Shown: in pieces, positions 19,399 to 30,342 of the stretch
Position numbering within the stretch: the first letter of the stretch is position 1
Layout of the letters: every line of letters begins with the position of its first letter
NCBI GenBank assembly: GCA_019918135.1
Contig: WBZZ01001140.1
Location: forward strand, 77,501-141,500
Direction: 5' to 3'
DNA from: Paulinella micropora
Taxonomy: Eukaryota > Cercozoa > Imbricatea > Euglyphida > Paulinellidae
DNA: 64,000 nucleotides
The notes under the pieces: generated by a model
What the model saw: the letters and a program-made list of their open reading frames with translations, nothing else
The model's database searches: none
What the model was told of the DNA's origin: nothing
Made by a program: the position numbers and the translations under genes

Positions 19399-22300
19399 TT
19401 AATAACCGAATGGTCTAGTTTCAATCGCATTATCTACAATACCTATAATATTTCTTTTAGTGTAAGTAAAGCTGAATATTTTTTCTAAGTATTCGCTCGT
19501 TATTTTTTTCTGTTGTTTGTCTCTTGTTATCTTGCTGTTTTCTACTATAACAACTTTACCAGATTTTTCAATTCGTTTAGCAATTAATTTTTATTCCTGA
19601 GTTTTAAGCAACTCTAACAATTCATTCTTGCCGTTCTCAATAAGGTCGCTGTTTTGAATTCCAAGTCCGAAACTAATAACACTTAACATATTTGGTAAAT
19701 TTAGTGCTTTATTGTTTTCATAATTCATACTAAAGCCTTTTACTTTCATACTTGCTTTGCCGTTATCTAATACATATCCATAACACTTTGGTCCGCCTCC
19801 GATAAAGGTCATAATCTTTGCTCCGTGTAGTTCGTCCGTCCATTCACCTAACAGCTTACCAGTTTTAACATCTGTTTCACCTTTCGTTAAGTCTGTTGTG
19901 TATATGACACTGTCGGTATCGTGGTATAGAACACGGTTCCCTAGTTTGTCCATCATCTCATATAGTCTAATCCTCGCGTGGCAAGTCGTAAATAAAGCAA
20001 CTACAAATATTTGTTTTTAAGGGGTCGCTTACCGCATCTTGTTTAAGGTCATAACTCGCTTCTATTATTTTGTCGTTAATAATGTTTATGTTTATGTTAT
20101 CGACTGACTTGTCGCTCATTAACTTGTATAAGGTATCTTTGTCTTTTATCATTTTGTTTTGAGTTTTGTTTTGCTTTTCACCAAACTTGCCCCACAACGA
20201 GTTTAAGCACAACTTAGCAACCGCTCGCCGTCCTGGGTTTTCTTCTATTTTGTTTTCATCCATCTTAATTCCCATCCTGACTTCCATACTGTCAAGGTAG
20301 TTTCTTTTTTGTTCCTGTGTAATACATCCATCAGGGTATCCGCTTGACTCTTGTTTAACCTTTAAGAAAGTTTTTATGTAATCTTTGAACAGGCTACTGC
20401 TCTGTTCCTTCCAGTGCCATACTTCATATACCTTAATTAGCTTGTAGCCTTTGTCTAAGGCCTTGTAGATTTCAGGAGTTGCCCACGTTCCCGTTATTGC
20501 TCGCTCGTTATCGGCGTGCTTACATTCATCCTTTTGTTCTCTCATTCCGCACTTGTCGCATAAGTAATACATCAGTTTTCCTCTATCCGCCTTAGGTAAA
20601 ACTGGGTGTAGTAATTTTCTAGGCGGTAGCATCTTAACCTTAGCCACTCCGAAATATTCTCTGTTTATGATTTTGTTTTTCATATCTTTTCTTTCATCAT
20701 CATTGTTAGGTCTTATAATAGTATGGTGCCCGCTAGGGTAAAGGTCGTAAAACATAACGGTCGGATACAGAGAGCATATGTCAACGTATTTTGCGTATTC
20801 GCTGTTATGTCTAGACTTCCAATACAATGTAAGAGCATCCGTTCTACCTCCAAACATTGCATCTCGCGGGTTCAGTCCTTCTTGTTCCGTAATTCGTTCA
20901 TTAGTATCTTCCGCTAGGCTTTCACTCGTTTTCATTAATCTCCATTCACATTCCCAGATAGATACTAGTTTGCTGACTTGTTTGCTTAGTTCTTTTTCTC
21001 GTCTCATTGTTGCCTTGTATAGTTCACCCATCGTCTTATTCTTCTTAGTATTGATTGTATTAGTACCATTAAAGCACTTTGGGCATCCGTGCCAGAGACA
21101 TCCGTGAAATTCGTAAGCGGTTTTAGTCTTTTCATCCCAGCCATCTACGTAAGCGTTTGATTGTCCTAAATTAAACATCTTTTCACCGCCATTAAATGCG
21201 TGTTTGATATCCGTCTTGTCTAACCTGCTTCTGTAAGCTATCCATTCAACACAAGCCCGAGAGGTAATCCTGTTTTGCTTTTCCGCCTTCAACACAGCAA
21301 TTGAATTCTCTGGCATAAACTTAGCCCGATACAAAGCCATAACACAACTCGCAATACTATTAGTTGTATATTGAAACGGGTCAATACCGAACTCTAGAAA
21401 CTGCTTTCTAAAATCCATACAACCCCTTCTCAAAATGTCAACATCGCTATGACAGTATTCCGCGATTTCCTTCCGCATATCAAATGTGTTGTTTCTTTGG
21501 CTTTCATACCATTCTAAGAATTCCGCTCTCTTCTTATCTTTCATAGTGTCGTAGCCGTAGTGTTTCTTATGAGGCATAACACCAACATAATTTTTATTGA
21601 AGAAGTGAGGGAAGAAACCTTTCTTAAGTTCCTTCAATCCGAATGTCTTAGGAAAATCAGACAACGGCATAGTCAAGAAACTGAGACTATCAATGAAGCG
21701 GTTTTCTTCAAAGTCATCATCATTATCTTTCCACCCTGATAAATGACAAATGGTACCTGTCCGTTATCCACTAACCACTTAAGAATAAACTGACAATCAT
21801 AACCATGACTGTTATGAGCAATGAATGTAAAGCCGTTATGCTTAGATTCAAAAGCCCACTTACAGAAATCATCAATGTTCTTATGGATAACTGGTGGTTC
21901 CTTAGCATCAAAATACTGACTTTCCGCATGATTAACAATGTGCTCGCCAGTATCCTGTGTCGCTTCAAAATCAAAGAATATGTATTTCTCTGAAAACTGA
22001 AGTATGTCTCTTTCTTCACGATTTCGCATTGGTGTTCAAGTGGTTTCAGTTCCTTACAATTACGGCATTTCGCATATCCGCATTTGTGTTCGTTTTTCTT
22101 CCTGTAATTAAGACCGCACGACAGACATTTTGCTTTGATATTGCAGTTCGTCTTCTTGTGGTTGTTGAAACATACAGTGTTTGGAAACTTTCTATTACAC
22201 GAATAGCAATCAGTCCAATTGCTTTTATCGATAATACCCTTACAGTCTTTGGTTTCGCAGATATTACATTTAGATTCGCAGGCATGCCTTTCCATATACC

Positions 22301-23404
22301 CCCTTAAACATAACTCGCAGAAATTCTTTTTTCCTACCATAGACTTCATATTGGTTATGGCATCGTAGTGGTTCTCTGTCTTAAGTATGTAAAGGTTAGT
22401 AAGTCGTTTGCCAGCCTCATCAAGCAAATCTGTATTATAAACTATCTTATCAGGGAATTCAACGATAACCAGATTGTATTTAATGTGGCTAGCAAAAGTT
22501 TTAATTTCAGGAATACCGCACACATCCTGAATGACTTTCGCATCTTCGTGTAATTTGGTGGCCATCTCCTCCTGTATCTTTCGTCCCATTAATATTGTCT
22601 TGTATTTTTTGTGTTTTTCAATTTTTGCTTTTACTACAACAATTGCTCTGGCTAAGCATATGTTGTCTGTATTATTAATTTGAATTACTCCTCTCTTTTT
22701 ATATACATCTAACTTATTAATTATTTGAAGCCTAGTCCCGCCCGTCGGCATTTCAACAGATTTCAAAACAAACCTGAACTTATCCATATTGGTTCCCTTT
22801 TCGTCTGTATAAAGGCTTTCGTTGCTTTGAAATAATGCTGACAGTCTTTCTAAAACATCGCTAACAGAAATCTCGTTAAGCTTTTTCAACTTGTAGATAC
22901 TGCCCCGTAGTAATCTACAAACTTGATACTCACACTAACCATACTGCCTTGTCTCTGTCTTTTGATAAAGTCATTCAGTATTATCTCAATGAACTGTAGA
23001 ATATCATTCATACTAAAAGAAGTGAAGTTGCCAGTAAGCCTAACCCAATACTGGCTTTCATTAACACCCAGAATGTGTTTCTTTCTATCAACATGTTTGA
23101 TTTCGTAGTTCGCATACCGCATTAGGTCTTTTACCTTTTCTTTTCTTTCTCTCACTTTCGCTTCAAACTGTGGAGGTAATGGTGGTGCTACTGGAATACC
23201 TTGTTTCTGTTCCTCAAAGTAAACAGCACCTCTTACTCTGTTCAAGTAATTTTGGGCCGTTGTTGTATCCACCTTATACTTTCTCGTCTTCGGTATCATA
23301 TACAGCACATCTTGACCCCTGACCGTTTTGATTTCATAATTAATTTTTTGTTCCCTAAATTTGTCCAACCTATACGTCTTACCGTTGTAAGTGTGTGTCT
23401 CCAT
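19399..23404 (-). CDS. polB: Protein-primed family B DNA polymerase (several frameshifts, one internal TAA)
   Basis: Roughly 1,330 residues. From the N-terminus: a unique domain (23404-22890), a Cys-rich zinc-binding region (about 22340-22030; many CxxC pairs), exonuclease motifs FFDFEATQDTG, FIAHNSHGYDCQF and YCHSDVDIL, then polymerase motifs YVDICSLYPTVMFY (A), KLCLNSLWGKFGE (B) and YHDTDSVIY (C), and the tail ETRPFGY before TAA 19399-19401. These are hallmarks of pPolB, which replicates Polinton genomes from a terminal protein. Frameshifts lie near 22885, 22000, 21700 and 20010, and an in-frame TAA at 19591-19593, so this copy cannot make full-length enzyme without correction. Confidence 0.95.
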
Positions 23405-23647
23405 TGTTGGTAATTGTATATATTAGCTAACAATTTTTTTTTTGGAAATTAAATAATTATCTCAATCGTCTGCCCCCGCCGGTGTCGTCCGCTCGGTCCT
23501 GTGTGCCTCTATATATAGGGGGGCCCCTGTGTTTAGATGAAAATTAGGGCGGGGCGGGCGGGGCTGGCTGGGCGGACGGGGCGGGCGAGGCCTAAAAAAA
23601 TATTATTATTATTATCATTATATTGAAATGAGTCCGCAATGACAATT
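23405..23647. other. GC-rich gene-free interval upstream of the polymerase
   Basis: This contains a TATATATAG near 23509, then G-runs (GGGCGGGGCGGGCGGGG, about 23548-23565) and an ATT repeat. No gene is visible. The composition contrasts with the AT-rich element and could form G-quadruplex-like structure; it may hold the divergent-side promoter of the polymerase. Confidence 0.4.
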
Positions 23648-23869
23648 TTATTCACGGTAATGACAGAAATTACACCAGTCATCACTGTCTCGTTTTTTAT
23701 TAATATTTTGTATCATTCTTTCCCATTCTTCTTTTTTCTTCTTTTCTTCTTCTTGTTTTTCAAGAAATCTTTTATGTTTTTTTGAGCTGAAATGAATCCG
23801 CTTTCGGTGTTCAGCGATATCAACTTCAGAACCGCAATCACATTTGTATCGTCGTTTGTTTTCTGTCAT
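23648..23869 (-). CDS. Small C2H2-type zinc-finger protein
   Basis: 73 residues. YKCDCGSEVDIAEHRKRIH with a second His in SSKKH forms a CxC-H-H type finger, then a Lys/Glu coiled coil and a WCNFCHYRE tail. The start overlaps the end of the next gene upstream (23838) by 32 bp. It might be the C-terminal part of that gene separated by a frameshift, or a separate overlapping gene. Confidence 0.5.
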   Translation of the reverse strand: MTENKRRYKCDCGSEVDIAEHRKRIHFSSKKHKRFLEKQEEEKKKKEEWERMIQNINKKRDSDDWCNFCHYRE

Positions 23870-24314
23870 CGTGTGCCTCTTGTTTGTTCCCCTGTGTATC
23901 CTGATATATTATCCCTTCGTTTTGTTTAGAAGAAATTTTTTCTGTGTGTATGTTTGATTTCATATGTCTTGCTTTGCTACTCCTATTTATTTCAACTCCG
24001 CATTCACACTTAAATGTTTTCTTCTTCCAATTCCTTTTCTTTTCTTTTTTGATTTCTTTTGTTTCCTTATCATAATTAACTTTCCATTCATCATACTTTG
24101 GTTTTACTTTTTCCTCGTGGTATTTCTTTGCTTCTTCCATTGCTTGTTCTTGTGTTCTTCGTTTTCCAATAGTAAAACTCTTAAACATCGTTTTACCTCC
24201 TTCTTTCCATTGAACTTTTACCATCGGTCTCTTTTCATTATTTTTTATCATAATACATCCTTTTGAAATTGTAAATCTACCCCTTGTCTTTGTTTCAGTG
24301 TCCTCGTTTGTCAT
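23838..24314 (-). CDS. AP2-like / zinc-finger DNA-binding protein
   Basis: 158 residues. The N-terminal half (IMIKNNEKRPMVKVQWKE followed by a Lys-Ser-Phe strand and an Ala-rich helix AMEEAKKYHEE) resembles an AP2/integrase-type DNA-binding domain. The C-terminal half has FKCECGVEINRSSKARHMKS-type CxC..H..H zinc finger. A very similar finger ends the GIY-YIG protein of element 2 (about 50470-50560). It lies next to the right inverted repeat. Possibly a regulator or endonuclease remnant. Confidence 0.5.
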   Translation of the reverse strand: MTNEDTETKTRGRFTISKGCIMIKNNEKRPMVKVQWKEGGKTMFKSFTIGKRRTQEQAMEEAKKYHEEKVKPKYDEWKVNYDKETKEIKKEKKRNWKKKTFKCECGVEINRSSKARHMKSNIHTEKISSKQNEGIIYQDTQGNKQEAHDDRKQTTIQM

Positions 24315-24365
24315 CCTGTATGTGTCTATATTTTCATGACTTTAATTTAAAATACGAACTTATTT

Positions 24366-24465
24366 GTCCGTTGCCTTTTTGTCCCGGCGGGGCCGGCCGG
24401 TGTGTGTCTCTGGGGGCGGGTGGTATGTCTTGAAAAAGTGTGCCGAAGTGGCACCCTATACTACT
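24366..24465 (-). repeat. Element 1 right terminal inverted repeat (100 bp)
   Basis: Reverse complement of 3155-3254 with one visible mismatch. It ends ...GGCACCCTATACTACT directly before the TCCTCG duplication. Confidence 0.93.
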
Positions 24466-24471
24466 TCCTCG
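24466..24471. repeat. Target site duplication, right (TCCTCG)
   Basis: Exact copy of 3149-3154. Confidence 0.9.
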
Positions 24472-25362
24472 CCCTCAAAAAACATTATGGAGGTCTTGAC
24501 CTCATAAGGTTTGAAGAGGACCAGGAAAAACTATACCACTCGTACCCTAACAAGGTCAGTGAGGTGAGTAGCTGGCTAGCTATCCCACGAATATCAAAAC
24601 ACAAGAAAAGACGATGGGAGTGATACCAGAGATGATGAAGACAGGCATGATCATGAAATTAAAACACCTACCTGTCTACCAAGCCTACTATCGTAACACT
24701 TGGTGTCCTCTCTTACCTACCCAAAGACCTAAGCTGCCTGAATTCATCAAGGTAGTAGAACAGTTAGCTCAGAGCAATGTATGAGAAACTAGAATGCGTA
24801 AACTCTACGGATCTGGTAGCTCTAAGAGCGACCCTATCACTATCAACACAGTAGCAGGGATAGCTCAGGCAAGAAGAAGAGCAAGTCATCACAGGCTTAT
24901 GGTGAGGGGGAGGACAGTATTTGTTGGAACCGTCTGTCCCCTGACCATAAGATTGCTTTCTGTCTAGTCAGATGTCAACTCAAGGACTGTCCCAAGGACG
25001 GACATGGTCCCTTGAAATGCCCAATAAGAAGGAGAACTAGGGTCTCTGAGAAGTTGCGTGGGAAGGAGAAGAGAGAGGACAGTGAAAGTGAGAAGACAGA
25101 CAGACACAAGAAGAAAGAAGAGGCAGGAGCAAAGAAGAAGAAGAAGAAGGAAGGCAGCAGAGGAGAGGGACGAAAGCTGAAAGCAGCAGACTTCATTAAA
25201 AAGAAGAAAATGCTAAGCTTAAACGCTGAATCATCTGACTCCTCTAACTCACCCTCCCACTCTGAAAGTGAAGAAGAAGATGAACCCCCAACTAACCAAT
25301 CTCCTTCTGAGTCTGACGAAGAATCAGAAGTAGATGGTGAGTTGGGCACATGGCAATTATGA
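24472..25362 (+). pseudogene. Gag-like retrotransposon gene, 3' part
   Basis: Continues the gag frame interrupted by element 1 (ALKKHYGGLDLIRFEEDQEK) to a TGA at about 24620, then further open fragments. The region at 24925-25030 encodes RLSPDHKIAFCLVRCQLK followed by a CPKDGHGPLKCP knuckle, a zinc-binding pattern of gag proteins, then a Lys/Glu-rich tail and an acidic Ser-rich end (SSDSSNSPSHSESEEEDE) to the stop at 25362. Several frame breaks show decay. No pol domain is visible nearby. Confidence 0.5.
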
Positions 25363-25716
25363 TGATGGGGAGACTAAGAGAAGATGATAGTGGTGTGTGT
25401 GTGTTGAGGAAGACAACCCCCCACCCTCAAACAACACCCCCATGCCACTTTTATCTCACGCATCTAAGCCACCTGGCGCAAGAAGTAGAGGGGGAGGAGG
25501 TGTTGAGAGTGGTGTGTGTAGAGGAGAGCAGAAAGGACATGCATCATCTATACAAAATGACTCCACACACACTCGCCCCACTATTCCACCCTTCACGAGA
25601 ATAAGTTTTTGACCACCCTTGATATGGCTGGCGACCCAACTCCCATGTGCCAAATCATACCTTTGGAAGGGAATTGGGCCCTCAGACGTACAAGGGTATG
25701 ATACGTAAAGTTACTC

Positions 25717-26183
25717 GTGAAAAAATACAACCCAGTCACATTACGAGAAGTAGGTGGCCCACCCCTCAACCTCCACGGTAGACCAGTACGTGTAGTTGAC
25801 TGTCATGTCACAAGCAGTAAGCAGTGTGAGGCGACAGTGCCAGATACAGGAGTTAGGTGCTCGTGGAGATTGGGAGCGGCGAGAAAGGGGGTGCAGGGTG
25901 GGAAGTGCGCTGCTAGACTGATAGACCATGACTTTTGCTCGCTTCATGTTGATCAAGAAAGGAAGAGAGGTGAAATATTGAGCAAGTACAGGGAAAAATT
26001 GAACCTAGGGTTGCTTCCCCCCCATGATGCTATGTATCACGAACCCGCCACTTTGTTTACACACATCACTTTGTGGAAAGCAAACACCAACCCTGCTCAG
26101 TCCAACAACGCAACTACATCTCTTTGCACAACCACTACTACTACTACTACCACTACTACTACTACTACTTACTACTACCACTA

Positions 26184-26226
<43 letters not shown>

Positions 26227-26907
26227 CACTACCAGTACTGCATCGATAGGAGGAGTGGGAGAAATAGGGGAAGGAGTAGGGGGAGTAGGAGCAGAGGGAA
26301 TAGGAGTGAAGGTAGAGGAGTAGGAGTAGGGGGAGTAGAAGTAGGAGGAGGGGGAGCAGTAGAGGATAGACCGTCTGTACCTACTTTGCCTGTACCAACT
26401 TTGACCCACACTTCGTCTTCTCAACCTACCACTGCACTATCTGATACATCCTCATCACCACCTTTATTTGGACCCCCTGAGGTCATGGAACTTCAAGAGG
26501 GAGAGCCAGGTAGAGGTGAGGATAGCAACGTTTGGGTAAGAGACGGAAAGCGGGTGTTAAAAGGTGAAGGACTACCTCCCATCAAAGAAATACAACGCTT
26601 GGTTACTGATCTCAATCAGGGGCTTAAGAGTAGAACAGTGACAGACGGGTTGATTACGAGCCAGGAGGGGGAATATGATGAATTCTATACAGAATTATAT
26701 TACGCTATGCATGATTGCGTCCTTACCCTTGCTACCAAACACAACAACCCGTTTGCACAAGGCATCGTTTCTTCTTTCCCTTACATGGTGAATGAGGTAG
26801 AGGATCGAGGATGTGTTGGGTGGAGTGACACCTCCAGAAGAAGACGAACCCCAAAGCCCATCAGACACAGACACCACCACTTCATTCCCCGAACAACCAC
26901 ATTCTGA
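25717..26907 (+). CDS. Unrecognised ORF containing an in-frame microsatellite
   Basis: A 396-codon frame. The first part (to about residue 130) is protein-like: GGPPLNLHGRPVRVVDCHV, then CEATVPDTGVRCSWRLG, C and H residues at CAARLIDHDFCSLHVDQERK, suggesting a small zinc-binding domain, and LGLLPPHDAMYHEP. The middle is an (ACT)n microsatellite translated as Thr/Tyr/His runs and a Gly/Arg/Ser repeat. The end again looks coding (EIQRLVTDLNQGLKSRTVTD, YTELYYAMHDCVL). It may be a host or retroelement gene; the microsatellite could lie in an intron. Confidence 0.35.
26130..26235. repeat. (ACT)n microsatellite
   Basis: About 35 ACT/ACC trinucleotides, open in several frames. Confidence 0.85.
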
Positions 26908-26959
26908 ATGCTCTATCATGTTGATGGACAACAACTCTGACCACAGAACTGACAGTAGG

Positions 26960-29026
26960 CAAAACAAACAATAGAGATAGATAGATAGATAGAAAGAAGG
27001 CCAAGAAAGAAGGCCAGAAAGGGGGGTAGCTATATCTAAATATGGTGGGGTAGCATTGGCAGCCTTCCGCACGTCCATTACTCGTTCATATTTATATTGT
27101 AATTATATACGTATAATAGGTAATTAAATTACGTGTTGTCATTGTCCTTTGATATGTTACCTTTTCAAAGTTTATGTGGATTCGTTCACGTTATTATACA
27201 TACACTGTGTGATGCATACGGCAGATTATATGTTGATATCACTTTTCTTTGTGTAGTTGTTGGTGTGCAGGGGGAGTCCGAGTACATCTATTTCTATGCA
27301 CATTCTTCCTTTGTTTCTTTTGTTTTGTTATAGGTGAGAGCGTAGTGTATATATATAATATATATATATATATATATTGTGAGTGTGTGAGTGTGTGAGT
27401 GTGTGTGTGTGTGTGTGCTCGTGCGCGTGTACACGTCTGAACTCACACCTACATAAACCTATACATAGTCATGTTAGTTGTCATCTCCATCTTGTTTAAT
27501 TATAACTTCTCTCACCCCTTTCCTTGTCACTCCCTTTCCTTGCTTTGAAATCATCAAAATATTATATATTCGTCTTTGCTTTTATATTATTCTTCTTAAT
27601 TTCAGGGGGAGAGATGTAGATATAGGCATAGAACGGTCGTGAGCATCAGGGGGAGAGCGATAATAGTTATAGTAGCTGGTACGGTCGTAAGCATCAGGGA
27701 GAGAGCGATAATAGGTAAGAGGTAGCATAGCGGACAGTACATTGCTGTTGCTAATTTGGTTTACTGCTATATTTATTCTACCTCTCCACCTTGATACATG
27801 TGTCACACGGATAGTACTAGTCTTCATATGTATCATTGTATGTCTTTGTCTTTTCCTTGTGTTCATTTGACGGGTCCAACCTATATAAGTGTATATGTAT
27901 ATATGTGTATATGTATATATGTGTATATGTACATATGTGTATATGTATATATGTGTATATGTGTATATGTATATATGTATATATGCATATATGCATATAC
28001 ATATATATATATATATTGTTTATATTTATGTTGTTGCCCCTGCCTTCTGGACACATTGTATGAGTGCAGTCTGAGTGTGGTTGAATGTTGCGAATAATCA
28101 ATTCATGACCTATATGTGTGTGTCTTAACATGTTCATTCATTATACCATCTTTCTGTTAACTTACTTACATATTTGGTCCAACTTGTGTTATCCATCCAC
28201 ACATCACCATCGTATTTGCATTATCGACATGTTCTACCTGTATTTGTCATTTATGAACTGCATACCTTTATGTGATTTTGATAAGTTACCGTCCCTGTCA
28301 TGCATCATGGACGATTGCGATTTCTGCATGGGGTGTCTGTACAAATTACATATATATGCATGTATATATCACCTTTTAGTTTATATACATTTCGTTGGTC
28401 ACCCTATGTGTTGCAGAATATACTGTCATCACTCTATTATATAATTATGTGTGCTATTCGGATGGGATATAATATTATTGTGTCTCACGTGCGTTGCCAT
28501 ATATTATGTGTCTTTCAATTGCGCGACATGTGTGTATGCGTCCTGTCCCATATGTACGCCACGGGTGTGTATGTAGCCTGAGGTCATTAGAGGAAAGCAG
28601 GAGCGCAGTGACATGATAGAGTTAGAAGGTATGATGCTCGATGGTGGTAGGATAGTATAGGAGAGAGACGGGAATAGCTCGCCTTATAGGAGAGTAGAAG
28701 AAAGGGAGAGAGGATACTGTTTCTATCTCCTTCTTGTAGTCTTCCTTTCTATTTACCTCTTCTGTCCTTCCTATTCTATCAACTGCGTCACCCGCATGTT
28801 TATCTACATCGTATCCCTATCTCTGTCTTACTCATTTACTTGTGTATACGTCGATCTACGATCACTGCGATCACAGAGTGCCTATCTTGTCGCATGTTAG
28901 TGATTGATCTGTTTGTCGAGTGATTCGTGTTGACGCTATCCATGAGTGTTTGCTTTTTCCTTACATTGACTTATGTGGCAATCACAGTGTGGATTTTGGG
29001 GTATTTATTTCTTTCCATCGAATAGT
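26960..29026. other. Gene-free host region with dinucleotide microsatellites
   Basis: No convincing gene. It contains GATA repeats (about 26975-26993), a (TA)n/(GT)n tract (27347-27418), three GGTCGTRAGCATCAGG-type repeats (about 27633-27700) and a long TGTATATA tract (27885-28016). One inverted copy of the repeat family seen at 2294-2460 lies at 27057-27073. Confidence 0.6.
27885..28016. repeat. (TGTATA)n-type microsatellite
   Basis: Alternating TGTATATG and TATATG units, followed by pure TA. Confidence 0.85.
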
Positions 29027-29370
29027 AAGATGAAAAACACACACAGGAAAACAGAAAACACACACAGGAAGCATAAAACATACCTTTGTTTTACAAAAAC
29101 ACGGAAAACTAAGCAGACTAAGGAAGATTTAGACAAAATAACGACTAATTCATATTTTTATTCTAAAAAATATATATAAATTTCATTTATATGAATTAGT
29201 CGTTATTTTGTCTAAATCTTCCTTAGTCTGCTTAGTTTTCCGTGTTTTTGTAAAACAAAGGTATGTTTTATGCTTCCTGTGTGTGTTTTCTGTTTTCCTG
29301 TGTGTGTTTTTTATCCTTTCTGTGCTTGTATTTAATATACGAATAGACTTGTCCATAAATGATCATCAAA
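29027..29370. repeat. Left terminal palindrome (hairpin-forming)
   Basis: The outer arm (29027-29154) and inner arm (29190-29318) are inverted copies around a 35-nt AT-rich spacer (29155-29189) that is not fully self-complementary. The inner arm continues with ATAGACTTGTCCAT at 29343-29356; the matching part of the outer arm is missing here but present on the right end. Such AT-rich imperfect loops resemble hairpin telomeres of linear viral genomes. Confidence 0.85.
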
Positions 29371-29558
29371 CACAACAAATGGGGGAGGGGGGCAACGAAC
29401 GAAGTTCGTGGGGGGAGGGGGCGATATCCACGCGAGTAAGGGGGGAAAAAAGAGTTTTACTTTTTGCTTTTCTCCTTGGACGATCGGCAAAAAAAATCCT
29501 TTTTGACCAAAATTGGTGTATCCGCTACAGGGCTAACGATATTTTTTTGCTGATATGA

Positions 29559-29891
29559 TCAGAATTGAAGTGATTTCAAATATTCAATATTTGGATTTGT
29601 TTCTTCCTGCTTCTCTTGCTCTATCTGCTTGAGATATTCCTCTTTGTATTTATCCAATACTACTTTATCAATTTCTCTGTATTTCTTCTGTTGCTCTTGG
29701 ATTTTATCTCTATTTTTCTTATAATATTCCCTTCGTTGTTTATTTATCTTATCTTTATTTGCTTCTCTATATTTCCTCTGTTGCTCTTTAATTTTCTCCT
29801 TATTATTTTCCACATATTTTTCCCTATATCGTTGCCTTCTTGGATCAGGGAGACTAAACACAGCCTTTATTTCTTCTATGGTAGAACTCAT
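29559..29891 (-). CDS. Repeat-rich coiled-coil protein encoded in the inverted repeat (copy 1)
   Basis: An intact 110-residue protein starting MSSTIEEIKAVFSLPDP. The body is four or five degenerate units of the type NKDKIxxQxRxYRxxxR, rich in Lys, Arg, Gln and Tyr, ending EYLKSLQF. An identical copy is in the right repeat (60577-60909). Similar units occur in the GIY-YIG protein (50215-50430). Basic composition and terminal location would fit a DNA-binding end protein, but the function is unknown. Confidence 0.65.
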   Translation of the reverse strand: MSSTIEEIKAVFSLPDPRRQRYREKYVENNKEKIKEQQRKYREANKDKINKQRREYYKKNRDKIQEQQKKYREIDKVVLDKYKEEYLKQIEQEKQEETNPNIEYLKSLQF

Positions 29892-30342
29892 TATATATAC
29901 GATGAATAGTATATGCTTAATACATAATTCAATGATTGAATATAAGAGCAGGTGAGAGAGATTGTCTTCTCCTATTGGTGTCCAACCCCATGGTTGGCCA
30001 CGGCCAAGCGATTTTTTATAAGGTTGGACACTTTTTAGTTAATAAATTTCAGTATTTATTATATTATTCTTCTTACTATTATCTATATTTTAACTTGTCC
30101 AAGTTGTCCAACCTTTTATTAAGAAATGAATTTTTTTGTCGTCTCCCGTTTTTATACAATAAGGAAAAATAATTTTCCGGCCGCGGGTATTGGCCTCGGT
30201 CAATTCGGCCTTCATTAATACAAACACGGGTTTGTCTCTCTCAGACTGCTACTATTAACAACAACTGGCCGAGTGGTTTTAACATCATTTAGGGACATAT
30301 CGCGGATAATGGCGATTTTTAATTTAAAATAATTAAAATAAT
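29892..30342. other. Gene-free part of the left inverted repeat with GTCCAACC iterons
   Basis: GTGTCCAACC (29978-29987) is inverted as GGTTGGACAC (30022-30031), and a further TGTCCAACC lies at 30105-30113. CCATGGTTGG and GGCCACGGCC words form smaller palindromes between them. Repeated short words in a terminal repeat could mark a replication origin or protein-binding site. Confidence 0.4.

Larger units (their letters stand above)
3155..24465. mobile_element. Element 1: integrated Polinton (Maverick)-type virus, 21.3 kb
   Basis: The element is bounded by 100-bp inverted repeats and a 6-bp target duplication. It holds the canonical Polinton gene set: retroviral-type integrase, protein-primed family B polymerase, packaging ATPase, adenain-like protease, penton and double-jelly-roll capsid protein. 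The morphogenesis block runs ATPase - basic protein - protease - penton - major capsid (11322-16952, plus strand). Polymerase and integrase lie on the minus strand towards the two ends. A fibre, a lipase-like protein and several unknown proteins complete it. Most genes contain single-base frameshifts, and three have in-frame stops or equivalent damage, so this copy is probably defective. Confidence 0.95.

Noticed and set aside
27796..28137. Several Tyr/Ile/Cys-rich ORFs in both strands
   Set aside because: Translations of the TGTATA microsatellite.
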